64,000 bases of DNA from Actinomyces radicidentis (GCF_001553565.1 NZ_CP014228.1:1798001-1862000); one strand, 5' to 3'. Shown: positions 51,906 to 63,347, counted from the stretch's first letter. Made by a program: numbers and translations. The notes: a model not told the origin generated them from the sequence alone.

Positions 51906-53084
51906 GTGAGCACCACGAGCGAGCAGACCGCGACGGACGCCGACACCGCGCCGGACGACCGACCCGTCCACGCCATCATCCCCGCCGGCGGCGCCGGCAC
52001 CCGGCTGTGGCCGCTGTCCCGCCGCGACCACCCGAAGTTCCTCCTCGACCTCACCGGCGCGGGCCGCACCCTCATCCAGGGCACCGTCGCCCGCCTCGCC
52101 CCCGTCGCCGCGAGCACGACGATCGTGACCGGTGTCGCCCACGTCGCCGCCGTCGCCGACCAGCTCCCCGGCGTCCCCCGCGAGAACCTCCTCACCGAGC
52201 CCCTCCCTCGCGACTCCATGGCCGCCATCGGCCTCGCCGCCGCCGTCATCGCGCAGCGACAGGGCCGCGACGCCGTCGTCGGCTCCTTCGCCGCGGACCA
52301 GACCATCGCCGACGAGGCCGCCTTCGAGACCGCCGTCCGCCAGGCCGCGGCGCTGGCCCGCGAGGGCTGGGTCGTCACCATCGGCATCGAGGCCACCGGT
52401 CCGTCCACGGCCTTCGGCTACATCCACGCCGGCGAGCCCGTCGACGTCGACGGCGCCCCCGACGGCCGCCGCGTCCTCGGCTTCACCGAGAAGCCCGACG
52501 CCGAGACGGCCGCCGCCTACCTCGCCACGGGCGACTACCGCTGGAACGCCGGCATGTTCGTCGCCCGCGCCGGCGTCCTCCTCGACCACCTGGCCGCCCA
52601 GAAGCCCGAGCTCGCCGCCGGCATCGAGACCATCGCCGCCGCCTGGGACACCCCCGAGCGCGAGGAGGTCCTCGCGGCCACCTGGCCGGGCTTGGAGAGG
52701 ATCGCCATCGACCACGCCATCGCCGAGCCCGTCGCCGCGGCCGGGGGAGTGGCCACCGTCCCCGCCGCGATGGGCTGGGACGACGTCGGCGGCTTCGACG
52801 CCCTGTCCGGGCTCGTCGCCTCGCGCACCGAGGGCCCCGCCGCGGGCGTCGCCGTCCTCGACGGCACCGCCGAGGGCGGCCCCGCCGCGGACGTCGAGGC
52901 AGTCGGCAGCGAGGGTGCGCTCGTCGCCTCGACGACCGGCCGCAAGGTCGTCCTCCTCGGCGTGCCCGGGATCGTCGTCGCCGACACCCCCGACGCCCTC
53001 CTCATCACGACGCCGGCCAGCGGCCAGCGGGTCAAGGGCGTCGTCGATCGCCTCAAGGCCGAGGGGCGCGACGCGCTGCTCTGA
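51906..53084 (+). CDS. manC: Mannose-1-phosphate guanylyltransferase
   Basis: 392 residues. Makes GDP-mannose for cell-envelope mannans and glycoproteins. The nucleotidyltransferase motif IIPAGGAGTRLWPLSRRDHPKFLLDL sits at about 24-49, and the mannose-binding part FTEKPDAETAAAYLATGDYRWNAGMFV at about 190-220. The C-terminal left-handed helix is short, with no isomerase domain, so it is the single-function type. GTG 51906 is chosen because TACCCT lies six bases before it. Confidence 0.9.
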   Translation: MSTTSEQTATDADTAPDDRPVHAIIPAGGAGTRLWPLSRRDHPKFLLDLTGAGRTLIQGTVARLAPVAASTTIVTGVAHVAAVADQLPGVPRENLLTEPLPRDSMAAIGLAAAVIAQRQGRDAVVGSFAADQTIADEAAFETAVRQAAALAREGWVVTIGIEATGPSTAFGYIHAGEPVDVDGAPDGRRVLGFTEKPDAETAAAYLATGDYRWNAGMFVARAGVLLDHLAAQKPELAAGIETIAAAWDTPEREEVLAATWPGLERIAIDHAIAEPVAAAGGVATVPAAMGWDDVGGFDALSGLVASRTEGPAAGVAVLDGTAEGGPAADVEAVGSEGALVASTTGRKVVLLGVPGIVVADTPDALLITTPASGQRVKGVVDRLKAEGRDALL

Positions 53085-53492
53085 CGCGTCCCGGAGCCGA
53101 GCCGACCGGGATCAGCCCTCGTCCACCGCGACGCCGGTGAGGCGCCACGGGGAGCTCGCCGAGGTCGTCGCGGACGCTCGACGCGCTCGAGGCCGAGGGT
53201 GGGGGAGGTCGCGGAGCCGCTCGACGACGTCGAGCGTCCCGCCGTCGGTGCAGGCGGCGGCGACCTCGCGACGGTGGCAGGAGCGCTGCGGGTGCCTCCG
53301 ACTCCGGGGTGAACGGGTGGAGCGAGCCGCCTCGCATGTGATGCGCATCACGTGCGCGGCGTCACTGATCGGACTGTGACCGCACGGTAACGAAGCGGCG
53401 TCGTCGCGCTGACGGCGACCGTCTATCCTGTCAGCGAACGCGCCCGACCACCCCGGCGGGCGGTCAGCTCCGCATCCCCCTTGGAGACCCCG
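53085..53492. other. 408-bp gap before the nucleoside importer: palindrome and promoter
   Basis: Contains the perfect 14-bp palindrome GTGATGCGCATCAC (53338-53351), extending to 22 bp with one mismatch pair (53334-53355). It also holds TATCCT (53424-53429) as a good -10 about 64 nt before the lipoprotein start. The first 240 bp may be a decayed gene, but I see no assignable product. Confidence 0.5.
53334..53355. promoter_or_regulatory. Palindromic operator candidate of the nucleoside uptake operon
   Basis: GCATGTGATGCGCATCACGTGC: inverted repeat with a single T/G mismatch pair, centred about 91 bp upstream of the expected transcript start. The distance would suit an activator. Confidence 0.5.
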
Positions 53493-54587
53493 TTGAACAA
53501 GAAGACCTACTCCGCCATGGCGCTCGGCCTCGCCGCCGCGCTCTCCCTCGCCGCCTGCGGCGCCGCCCCCTCCGACTCCGCGTCCTCCGGCTCCTCCGGC
53601 TCCGCCGCCGCCGGCTCCTCCGACTTCACCGCCTGCATGGTCTCCGACGAGGGCGGCTTCGACGACCAGTCCTTCAACCAGTCCGGCAAGGAGGGCCTCG
53701 ACAAGGCCAAGTCCGAGCTCGGCGTCAAGGAGATCGCCGTCGAGTCCCAGTCCGCCGCCGACTACGCCACGAACGTCGACTCCCTCGTCCAGCAGGGCTG
53801 CAACCTCATCATCGGCGTCGGCTTCAACCTCGCCGAGGACATGACGAGCGCCGCCAAGGCCAACCCCGACATCGAGTTCGCCCTCATCGACTCCTCCTTC
53901 TCCGAGGACGGCCTGAGCAACGCCAAGCCCCTCATCTTCAAGACCTCCGAGGCCGCCTACCTCGCCGGCTACGCCGCCGCGGGCACCTCCAGGTCCGGCA
54001 AGGTCGCCACCTACGGCGGCCAGGCCATCCCGACCGTCCAGATCTTCATGGACGGCTTCGCCCAGGGCGTCGCCAAGTACAACGAGGACAACGGCAAGGA
54101 CGTCCAGGTCCTCGGCTGGGACACCAAGAACCCCGACGCCGGCTCCTTCGTCGGCGACTTCTCCAACACGACCAAGGGCCAGCAGCTCACCGAGCAGTTC
54201 CTGTCCCAGGGCGCGGACATCATCCTCCCGGTCGCCGGCCCCGTGGGCCTGGGCACCCTGTCCTCCGTCAAGGCCGCCGGGGGCGACAACGGCGTCGTGT
54301 GGGTCGACGCCGACGGTTACAGCTCCACCTCCGAGGGCTCCATCATCATGACCTCCATCGTCAAGGAGATCGGCACCTCGGTCTACGACACGGTCAAGGA
54401 GGCCCAGGCGGGCAAGTTCACCGCGGACCCGTACATCGGCACCCTCAAGAACGGCGGCGTCGGGATCGCGGACTACCACGACTGGTCCTCCAAGGTCCCC
54501 TCGGACGTCCAGACCCAGGTCAAGGACCTCGAGCAGCAGATCATCGACGGCAAGCTGACGGTCTCGACCTCCTACGACCCGTCCTGA
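53493..54587 (+). CDS. BMP-family (PnrA/BmpA) nucleoside-binding lipoprotein
   Basis: 364 residues. Signal peptide with lipobox SLAAC, a Ser/Gly linker, and the BMP fold: MVSDEGGFDDQSFNQSGKEGLDKA, VGFNLAEDM, FKTSEAAYLAGYAA, YGGQAIPTVQIFMDGFAQG, VGIADYHDW. Captures nucleosides for the ABC importer encoded next. TTG 53493 is preferred, with GGAG 6-7 nt upstream; the TTG at 53481 overlaps that site. A hairpin after the gene should make this transcript more abundant than the rest, as is usual for binding proteins. Confidence 0.92.
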   Translation: MNKKTYSAMALGLAAALSLAACGAAPSDSASSGSSGSAAAGSSDFTACMVSDEGGFDDQSFNQSGKEGLDKAKSELGVKEIAVESQSAADYATNVDSLVQQGCNLIIGVGFNLAEDMTSAAKANPDIEFALIDSSFSEDGLSNAKPLIFKTSEAAYLAGYAAAGTSRSGKVATYGGQAIPTVQIFMDGFAQGVAKYNEDNGKDVQVLGWDTKNPDAGSFVGDFSNTTKGQQLTEQFLSQGADIILPVAGPVGLGTLSSVKAAGGDNGVVWVDADGYSSTSEGSIIMTSIVKEIGTSVYDTVKEAQAGKFTADPYIGTLKNGGVGIADYHDWSSKVPSDVQTQVKDLEQQIIDGKLTVSTSYDPS

Positions 54588-54626
54588 CGCGTCCTCGGAC
54601 CGTCCTCGCATGACGCACTGACCCGC

Positions 54627-54660
54627 TGACGCCGCCGCCCCTCGTCGGGCGGCGGCGTCA
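54627..54660 (+). terminator. Hairpin between binding-protein and ATPase genes
   Basis: TGACGCCGCCGCCC pairs with GGGCGGCGGCGTCA around CTCGTC (14 bp). A second stem, CGACCCCGC/GCGGGGTCG, and a TATATT sequence follow (about 54684-54711). The site could be a partial terminator with a secondary promoter behind it. Confidence 0.65.
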
Positions 54661-54821
54661 GCGGCGCCTCAGCGGGAGGCGGCGACCCCGCGGCGGGGTC
54701 GTCTATATTCCCTCCCAGCCCGGGCGCCCGGGGCCTCACGCCCCCGCCCCCGGACCGGCCCCATGGCCCACCGCCGCTCCAACCACCCCCACCCAGCACA
54801 GCCGACGGAAGCGAGCCCCTC

Positions 54822-56536
<1,715 letters not shown>

Positions 56537-56540
<4 letters not shown>

Positions 56541-57802
56541 GCCAGGCCACCACCGCGCCGGCCGCCGGCACCGCCGAGGAGCGCCGGGAGGCCAAGCCGC
56601 CCGTGCTCCGCCAGATCGCCGAGTCGAGCGTCCTCATGGGCGTCCTCGCGGTCTTCACCGCGATGATCGTGGGGTCCGTCCTCATCCTCATCGCGGACCC
56701 GGACGTCCGCGCCGCCTCCAGCTACTTCTTCGCCCGCCCCAGCGACTGGTTCAACGCGGCCGGAACCTCCCTGTCCCAGGCCTACACCGCGCTCGTCCGC
56801 GGCGGGATCTTCGACTGGCAGGCCACGACCACCACCCGCATGTGGCGGCCCATGACGGAGACCCTCACAGTCGCCACGCCGCTCATCCTCGCCGGACTCG
56901 GCATGGCGGTCGCCTTCCGAGCCGGCCTGTTCAACGTCGGCGGCCAGGGGCAGATCATGCTCGGCGCCATCCTGGGCGGCTACGTCGGCTTCGCCTGGAA
57001 CCTCCCGACCGGCCTCCACCTCCTGGTCGCCATCATCGGCGCCATCCTCGGCGGCGCCATCTGGGGCGGCATCTCCGGCGTCCTCAAGGCGACCACCGGG
57101 GCCAGCGAGGTCATCACGACCATCATGCTCAACTCGATCGCCACCTACCTGCTGGCGCACGTCCTCACCACGGACGCCTTCATCGGCGCGGGCAACGCCA
57201 ACCCCAAGTCGCTGTCGGTCGCGGAGAACGCCGAGTACCCGCTGCTCCTGGGGGGCTCCTTCCGCCTCCACCTCGGTTTCGTCGTCGCGCTCCTGGCGGC
57301 CCTCTTCGTCTGGTGGCTCCTCGAGCGCAGCGAGATCGGCTTCCAGTTCCGCGCCACCGGCCTCAACCCCGACGCCGCCCGCACCGCCGGCATCAACGTG
57401 CCCAAGGTGACCGCCCTCGTCATGATCGTCTCCGGCGCCCTGTGCGGCCTCGCCGCCACCGGCCCCGTCCTCGGCACCCAGCACTACCTCACGACCTCGA
57501 TCGCCGGCACGGTCGGCTTCGACGCCATGACCGTCGCGCTGCTCGGCCGCTCGACCCCGCTCGGCACGGTCCTGGCGGGCCTGCTCTTCGGAGCCCTCAC
57601 CGCTGGCGGCACGACCATGCAGGCCGCCACGGGCACCCCGATCGACATCGTCCTGGTCCTCCAGTCCACGATCGTCCTGTTCATCGCCGCCCCGCCGCTC
57701 GTCCGCGCCATCTACCGCCTTCCCGCACCGGGCTCCTGGAGGCGCAAGCAGCGCGACGCTGCCCGCGCCGCCGCCCCGACCACCGCCGGACAGGAGGCCT
57801 GA
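56537..57802 (+). CDS. Nucleoside ABC importer permease 1 (YufP type)
   Basis: 421 residues, about ten helices. BPD_transp_2 features: LTVATPLILAGLGMAVAFRAGLFNVGGQGQIMLGA, TTGASEVITTIMLNSIA, GFDAMTVALLGRSTPLGTVLAGLLFGAL. The ATG overlaps the ATPase stop, with GAGGAG inside the ATPase gene as ribosome site. Three bases separate it from permease 2. Confidence 0.93.
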
Positions 57803-57805
57803 GCC

Positions 57806-59092
57806 ATGAGCACCGCCACCACCGCCCCCGCCGCCAGCCGCGCGGCCGCCGCCACGAGCGGTGAGGTCCGCGAACCCATCGCCCTCAAGATGCCTGTCAC
57901 GGGCGTCGTCGTCTCCCTCCTGTGCGTCCTCATGGCCGCCACCGCTCATGGCACGACCTCCTTCAAGGTCGCCACGAGCGCGGACTTCTTCCAGATCTCC
58001 GACGTCACCGTCGGCGCCCGGGGCACCATCCTCGTCATGCTCGTCGTCGCCCTGGCTGCGACCGCGTTCGCGTGGCTCAGGGCCGTCGCCCGCCGTCGCG
58101 TGGCCGCCTGGGTCGGGATCGTCCTCGGCCTCGCCTTCGTCCTGGCCTTCCTCACCTGGGCCGGCGCCGGCCGCTCGACCGTCATGCCCCTCGTGACGAT
58201 CCTGTCCTCGACCCTCGCGCTATCCGTCCCCCTCGTCTTCGGCGGTCTCGCCGGCGTCATCGGCGAGCGCTCCGGCACGATCAACATCGCCATCGAGGGA
58301 CAGCTCCTCGGAGGCGCCTTCCTCGGCGCCGTCGTCGCCTCCGCCGCGGGCAGCCCCTGGATCGGCCTCGTCGCCGCACCGGTCGCCGGCGTGCTCGTCG
58401 CGCTGCTCCTGGCACTGTTCGGCCTCAAGTACCGGGTCAACCAGGTCGTCGTCGGCGTCGTCCTCAACGTCCTCGTCTCGGGCCTCACGAGCTTCCTGTT
58501 CTCCACGCTCCTCACGGACTCGAAGAACCTCAACCAGGCCATGCACCTGCCGACCCTGCCGATCCCGGTCCTCGCGGAGATCCCCGTCATCGGTCCCGTC
58601 CTGTTCAAGCAGACGATCCTCGTCTACCTCATGTACCTGGCCGTCGCGGTGCTGTCCTTCATGCTGTTCCGCTCGCGCTGGGGCCTGCGGATGCGAGCCG
58701 TCGGCGAGCACCCCAAGGCGGCGGACACCGTCGGCATCAAGGTCATGCGCACCCGCGTCAACAACCTCATGCTCGGCGGTGCGCTCGCCGGCCTGGGCGG
58801 CGCCTTCTTCACGATCGGCTCCGGTCTGTCCTTCACCAAGGACATCTCCGCCGGCAACGGCTACATCGCCCTGGCCGCCATGATCCTCGGCGCCTGGAAC
58901 CCGGTGGGCACGCTGTACGCGGCGCTGCTGTTCGGCTTCGCGACCTCCGTCGGTCAGACGCTCTCCGTCGTCGGTACGCCGATCCCGTCGAACTTCATCC
59001 TCATGATCCCCTACATCGTGACGATTCTGGCCGTCGCAGGCTTCGTCGGGAAGGTCCGCGCCCCCGCCGCCGAGGGCGTCCCCTACCCGTGA
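57806..59092 (+). CDS. Nucleoside ABC importer permease 2 (YufQ type)
   Basis: 428 residues, about ten helices. Shows LSVPLVFGGLAGVIGERSGTINIAIEGQLLGGAF, YRVNQVVVGVVLNVLVSGLTSFLF, LRMRAVGEHPKAADTVGIKVMRTR and GNGYIALAAMILGAWNPVGTLYAALLFG. The EHP..AdT motif and paired permease order are typical of the BMP-linked importer. A 231-bp gap with no recognisable element follows before cdd. Confidence 0.93.
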   Translation: MSTATTAPAASRAAAATSGEVREPIALKMPVTGVVVSLLCVLMAATAHGTTSFKVATSADFFQISDVTVGARGTILVMLVVALAATAFAWLRAVARRRVAAWVGIVLGLAFVLAFLTWAGAGRSTVMPLVTILSSTLALSVPLVFGGLAGVIGERSGTINIAIEGQLLGGAFLGAVVASAAGSPWIGLVAAPVAGVLVALLLALFGLKYRVNQVVVGVVLNVLVSGLTSFLFSTLLTDSKNLNQAMHLPTLPIPVLAEIPVIGPVLFKQTILVYLMYLAVAVLSFMLFRSRWGLRMRAVGEHPKAADTVGIKVMRTRVNNLMLGGALAGLGGAFFTIGSGLSFTKDISAGNGYIALAAMILGAWNPVGTLYAALLFGFATSVGQTLSVVGTPIPSNFILMIPYIVTILAVAGFVGKVRAPAAEGVPYP

Positions 59093-59323
59093 TCGGCGCT
59101 CCCGCCCGACCGTGTCGGCCCGTCCCGGACTCCCCGGGGCGGGTCGACCCGCGCCCGGGGCCGGTGGGGACGGGGCCTTGCCGTGGCCCCCTCGCTGAGC
59201 TCGGCGCGACCCGCGCGCTGGGCTCGGTCCGCACGACGGCGAGTCGGCGCGCCCGCACGCGGCCGACGCGCGCGGGCGGGCGCAGGCTCGCCAGCCCCCG
59301 TGGCTTTGCGCGATGATGAGCCG

Positions 59324-59785
59324 GTGACCACTGCAGCACAGGACGTCCCACCCGTCGACGACGAGGTCTGGGAGCGGCTGCGAGCCCTCGCCGTCGACGC
59401 CATGGAGCACGCCTACGCCCCGTACTCCCGCTTCCGGGTCGGGGCCGCCGCCCTCGTCGACGACGGGCGCCTCGTCTCGGGCTGCAACGTCGAGAACGCC
59501 GGCTACGGCGTCACCCTGTGCGCCGAGTGCGGCCTCGTCTCCGATCTCGTTCGCACCGGGGGAGGGCGCCTCGTCGCCTTCGCCTGCGTCGACGGGCGCG
59601 GCGAGGCCTGCTCGCCGTGCGGCCGCTGCCGCCAGGTCCTCTCCGAGCACGCGGCCCCCGGCATGCTCCTCTCCATGCCCGGAGGCACGATGACGATCGA
59701 CGAGGTCCTGCCCGGCCGCTTCACCGACGGAGACCTCGCGGCCGTCCCCGGCGCCGCCACCGCCGCGACCGGCCCCGCCAGCTGA
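59324..59785 (+). CDS. cdd: Cytidine deaminase
   Basis: 153 residues. Deaminates imported cytidine and deoxycytidine. Zinc site C66-A-E68 (TLCAECGLV) and C99/C102 (PCGRCRQ), with YSRFRVGAAA and NVENAGYG for substrate. GTG 59324 sits six bases after GATGAT, so it may be leaderless. Typical neighbour of the nucleoside importer and deoA. Confidence 0.94.
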   Translation: MTTAAQDVPPVDDEVWERLRALAVDAMEHAYAPYSRFRVGAAALVDDGRLVSGCNVENAGYGVTLCAECGLVSDLVRTGGGRLVAFACVDGRGEACSPCGRCRQVLSEHAAPGMLLSMPGGTMTIDEVLPGRFTDGDLAAVPGAATAATGPAS

Positions 59786-59796
59786 CCCCCCTGCCC

Positions 59797-59836
59797 CGAG
59801 ATCGGGACATCCTGACCTCGAGATCGGGACATCCTG
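59797..59836 (+). repeat. Tandem 18-bp repeats before deoA
   Basis: CGAGATCGGGACATCCTG occurs at 59797-59814 and 59819-59836, a 22-bp period (two helical turns) that puts both on one face of DNA. It lies 72-111 bp upstream of the deoA start in the 122-bp gap after cdd. A regulator-binding pair is possible. Confidence 0.7.
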
Positions 59837-59907
59837 CCCGCCGGCACCCGCAGCCCGGCCGCCGACGGCGCAGCCGCAGGCACCCACCGCACTCCAAGGA
59901 GAACCGC

Positions 59908-61245
59908 ATGACCACCGCCCCCGACGTCGAGCCCTTCGACGCCGTCGACGTCATCGCCGCCAAGCGCGACCGCGCCCGCCTCACCGACGCCCAGATCGAC
60001 TGGGTCATCGACGCCTACACCCGCGGCGCCGTCGCCGACGAGCAGATGAGCGCGCTGGCCATGGCGATCTACCTCAACGGCATGGACCGCGCCGAGATCG
60101 CCCGCTGGACCGACGCCATGATCCGCTCGGGCGAGCGCATGGACTTCTCCGCCCTCGGACGCCCCACCGCGGACAAGCACTCCACCGGTGGCGTCGGCGA
60201 CAAGATCACCCTCCCGCTCGCCCCGCTCGTCGCCGTCTTCGGCGTCAGCGTCCCCCAGCTCTCCGGCCGCGGCCTCGGGCACACCGGCGGCACCCTCGAC
60301 AAGCTCGAGTCGATCCCCGGCTGGCGCGCGGCCCTCACCAATGAGGAGATCGACGCCATGCTCGGGACCGAGGGCCCCGGCGCCGTCATCTGCGCCGCCG
60401 GCTCCGGTCTCGCCCCCGCCGACAAGAAGCTCTACGCCCTGCGCGACACCACCGGCACCGTCTCCTGCATCCCGCTCATCGCCTCCTCGGTCATGTCCAA
60501 GAAGATCGCCGAGGGCACCGGTGCCCTGGTCCTCGACGTCAAGGTCGGCTCCGGCGCCTTCATGAAGGAGATGGCCCAGGCCCGGGAGCTCGCGGAGACC
60601 ATGGTCGCCCTCGGCCAGGACGCCGGCACCGCCACCCGCGCCCTCCTCACCGACATGTCCACGCCGCTCGGCCTCACCGCCGGCAACGCCCTCGAGGTCC
60701 GCGAGGCCGTCGAGGTCCTCTCCGGCGGCGGCCCGGCCGACGTCGTCGACCTCACCGTCGCCCTCGCCTCCGAGATGCTCGACGCCGCCGGCCACCCGGT
60801 GGAGGAGCCCGAGCTGCGGGCAGCCCTCGCCGACGGCCGAGCCATGGACGTGTGGCGCGAGATGATCCGCCGCCAGGACGGCGACCCCGACGCGCCCCTG
60901 CCCGTCGCCCCCGAGACCGAGACCGTCACCGCCCCCGACGACGGCGTCCTCACCGAGCTCGACGCCCTCAGCGTCGGCGTGGCCGCCTGGCGCCTCGGCG
61001 CCGGACGCGCCCGCAAGGAGGACCCGGTCCAGGCCGTCGCCGGCGTCGAGATGCACGCCAAGCCCGGCGACGCCGTCCGCAAGGGCCAGACCCTCCTCAC
61101 CCTCCACACTGAGACCCCGGAGCGCTTCGGCCGGGCCCTGGAGGCCCTCGCCGGCGGGCTCACCATCTCGGAGCCCGGCTCGCAGGCTGCGCAGGACGCG
61201 ATCGCGCGCCGGGAGGCCGGCGTCGTCCTCGACAGGATCGCCTGA
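59908..61245 (+). CDS. deoA: Thymidine phosphorylase
   Basis: 445 residues. Splits thymidine or deoxyuridine into base and deoxyribose-1-P. Signature SGRGLGHTGGTLDKLESIPG (near 112-131), KHSTGGVGDKITL before it, LKVGSGAFMK type motif (LDVKVGSGAFMKEM), and a C-terminal pyrimidine-nucleoside phosphorylase domain (VGVAAWRLGAGRARKEDPV). ATG 59908 follows AAGGAGAACCGC. It feeds deoC 1.4 kb downstream. Confidence 0.96.
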   Translation: MTTAPDVEPFDAVDVIAAKRDRARLTDAQIDWVIDAYTRGAVADEQMSALAMAIYLNGMDRAEIARWTDAMIRSGERMDFSALGRPTADKHSTGGVGDKITLPLAPLVAVFGVSVPQLSGRGLGHTGGTLDKLESIPGWRAALTNEEIDAMLGTEGPGAVICAAGSGLAPADKKLYALRDTTGTVSCIPLIASSVMSKKIAEGTGALVLDVKVGSGAFMKEMAQARELAETMVALGQDAGTATRALLTDMSTPLGLTAGNALEVREAVEVLSGGGPADVVDLTVALASEMLDAAGHPVEEPELRAALADGRAMDVWREMIRRQDGDPDAPLPVAPETETVTAPDDGVLTELDALSVGVAAWRLGAGRARKEDPVQAVAGVEMHAKPGDAVRKGQTLLTLHTETPERFGRALEALAGGLTISEPGSQAAQDAIARREAGVVLDRIA

Positions 61246-61248
61246 GCC

Positions 61249-62577
61249 GTGAGTGACCGGTCGAGCACCAGCGGCGCCACCGCCCCCGCCCCGGTCCGCG
61301 GGGCGCCCGAGGGGACCGACCTCGAGAACGCCCTCGCCGAGCGCTTCCTGCGCTACAGCGCCGTCCCCAGCCAGTCCGACGCCGCGCGAACCGGGCTCCC
61401 CACGAGCGAGGGGCAGCGCGAGCTCGCCCGGCTGCTCGCCGACGAGCTCACCGCCGCCGGCGCCGCCGACGTCCACCTCTCGGAGACGAGCGTTCTCACC
61501 GCGAGGATCCCGGCGACCGACCCGGCCGCGCCCGCGATCGGCTTCTGCACCCACCTCGACACCGTCGACTCCGGACTGAGCCCCGTCGTCCGCGCCCGCG
61601 TCGTCGACTACGACGGCGTCTCCCACGGTGGCGACCTCGTCCAGGACGCCGCGACCGGCACCGCCATCCGCCTCGCCGACCACCCCGAGCTGGCCCGCTA
61701 CGCCGGGCAGAGGATCCTCGTCTCCGACGGCACGAGCGTGCTCGGCGCCGACGACAAGGCCGGCGTCTCCACGGTCATGCAGCTCGCGTGCGACCTCCTC
61801 GCTGCCGACTCGCGGACCGGGGCGGGGGAGCCCCACGGCGACGTCGTCCTCTCCTTCGTCCCCGACGAGGAGATCGGCCTGCGCGGCGTGCGGACCATGG
61901 AGCTCGACCGCTTCGACGTCGCGTGGGCCTACACCCTCGACTCCTGCGAGCTCGGCGAGGTCGTCGAGGAGACCTTCAACGCCGCCACCTGCACCCTCAC
62001 GGTCACCGGCGTCGCCACCCACCCGATGCGCGGGAAGGGCGTCCTCGTCAACCCGATCCTCATCGCCGCCGAGGTCATCGACCGCCTCGACCCGTCGGAG
62101 ACCCCGGAGTGGACGGAGGGCCGCGAGGGCTACGTCTGGGTCCACGACGTCGTCGGCGACCAGTCCACCTGCACCCTCACCATCTCCGTCCGGGACCACG
62201 ACCGCGCCGGCTACGAGGAGAAGAAGGCGCGCCTCCAGCGGATCGTCGAGGAGGTCGCCGCCGCCCACCCGCGCGCCGGCCTCGAGCTCGTCATCGACGA
62301 CGTCTACGCCAACCTCGCCGACGCCCGCACGAGCGCCAACGAGCACGCCCTCGCCCACGTCTACACGGCCCTGGACCGCCTCGGCATCGCGCCGATCCCG
62401 CTCGCCATGCGCGGCGGCACCGACGGCTCCTGGCTGTCGACGCAGGGGATCTTCACGCCCAACGTCTTCACCGGGGCCCACAACTTCCACTCGGCGGCGG
62501 AGCTGCTGCCCCTGCCGTCCTTCGCGGCCAGCTACCGCGTGTGCCGCGAGCTCGTCCGCCTCGCCGCCGGCGGCTGA
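61249..62577 (+). CDS. pepT: Peptidase T (tripeptide aminopeptidase)
   Basis: 442 residues of the M20 zinc peptidase family. Metal ligands and base: GFCTHLDTVDS, GADDKAGVS, PDEEIGLRG, YTLDSCELGE and the terminal-half MRGGTDGSWL with HNFHS. Releases the N-terminal residue of tripeptides. GTG 61249 lies three bases after the deoA stop, so it is cotranscribed with nucleoside catabolism genes although its reaction is unrelated. Confidence 0.94.
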   Translation: MSDRSSTSGATAPAPVRGAPEGTDLENALAERFLRYSAVPSQSDAARTGLPTSEGQRELARLLADELTAAGAADVHLSETSVLTARIPATDPAAPAIGFCTHLDTVDSGLSPVVRARVVDYDGVSHGGDLVQDAATGTAIRLADHPELARYAGQRILVSDGTSVLGADDKAGVSTVMQLACDLLAADSRTGAGEPHGDVVLSFVPDEEIGLRGVRTMELDRFDVAWAYTLDSCELGEVVEETFNAATCTLTVTGVATHPMRGKGVLVNPILIAAEVIDRLDPSETPEWTEGREGYVWVHDVVGDQSTCTLTISVRDHDRAGYEEKKARLQRIVEEVAAAHPRAGLELVIDDVYANLADARTSANEHALAHVYTALDRLGIAPIPLAMRGGTDGSWLSTQGIFTPNVFTGAHNFHSAAELLPLPSFAASYRVCRELVRLAAGG

Positions 62578-62582
62578 GCCCG

Positions 62583-62588
62583 TAGCCT
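62583..62588 (+). promoter_or_regulatory. -10 hexamer for a possible deoC promoter
   Basis: TAGCCT at 62583-62588, which would give a leader of about 65 nt before ATG 62659. Confidence 0.35.
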
Positions 62589-62658
62589 GGGCCCCGAACC
62601 GACACCCGGCACCCGCCCGCCCCGGCCGGCGCCACCACCCCGATCCGAGAGGAAACCC

Positions 62659-63312
62659 ATGACCCAGCGCAGCGACGTCGCCGCCATCATCGACCACACC
62701 CTCCTCAAGCCCGAGGCCACCGGCGAGCAGGTGGCCGCCCTCATCGCGCAGGGCGCCGAGCTCGGCACCTTCTCCGTGTGCGTCTCCCCGAACCAGCTGC
62801 CCGTCGAGGTTCCCGAGGGCCTCAAGGTCGCGACCGTCTGCGGCTTCCCCTCGGGCGCCCACGCCACGAGCGTCAAGGCCGCCGAGGCCGCCGACTCCGT
62901 CGCCAAGGGCGCGGACGAGGTCGACATGGTCGTCAACCTCAAGCAGGTCAAGGAGCACGACTACGACGCCGTCGAGGCGGACGTCCGCGCCGTCAAGGAG
63001 GCCGTGGGGGAGAAGCTCCTCAAGGTCATCATCGAGTCCGCGGCCCTCAACGACGAGGAGATCGTGGCCGTCTGCGAGGCCTCCGAGCGGGCCGGCGCCG
63101 ACTTCGTCAAGACCTCGACGGGCTTCCACCCGGCGGGCGGCGCCTCCGTGCACGCCGTCGAGCTCATGCGCGCCACCGTCGGCGACCGCCTCGGCGTCAA
63201 GGCCTCCGGCGGCATCCGCGACGCGGCCACGGCCCTCGCCATGATCGAGGCCGGCGCCTCGCGCCTGGGCGTCTCCGCCTCGGTCGCCATCCTGGAGGGC
63301 CTCGAGGACTGA
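62659..63312 (+). CDS. deoC: Deoxyribose-phosphate aldolase
   Basis: 217 residues. Cleaves deoxyribose-5-P to glyceraldehyde-3-P and acetaldehyde, ending the nucleoside catabolic path. Class I aldolase with [29 protein letters not shown], the Schiff-base lysine in VKTSTGF and the catalytic K of [22 protein letters not shown] precedes ATG 62659. A phosphopentomutase gene (deoB) is not in the window. Confidence 0.96.
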   Translation: MTQRSDVAAIIDHTLLKPEATGEQVAALIAQGAELGTFSVCVSPNQLPVEVPEGLKVATVCGFPSGAHATSVKAAEAADSVAKGADEVDMVVNLKQVKEHDYDAVEADVRAVKEAVGEKLLKVIIESAALNDEEIVAVCEASERAGADFVKTSTGFHPAGGASVHAVELMRATVGDRLGVKASGGIRDAATALAMIEAGASRLGVSASVAILEGLED

Positions 63313-63347
63313 CCCCGGGCCCCCTGACGGGGCCCCGAGGAGGCCTT

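Noticed and set aside
53112..53340. Possible minus-strand gene remnant between manC and the BMP lipoprotein
   Set aside because: A few stretches look protein-like (GGTLDVVERLRDLP), but no start, family or consistent frame could be shown, so it was not called.
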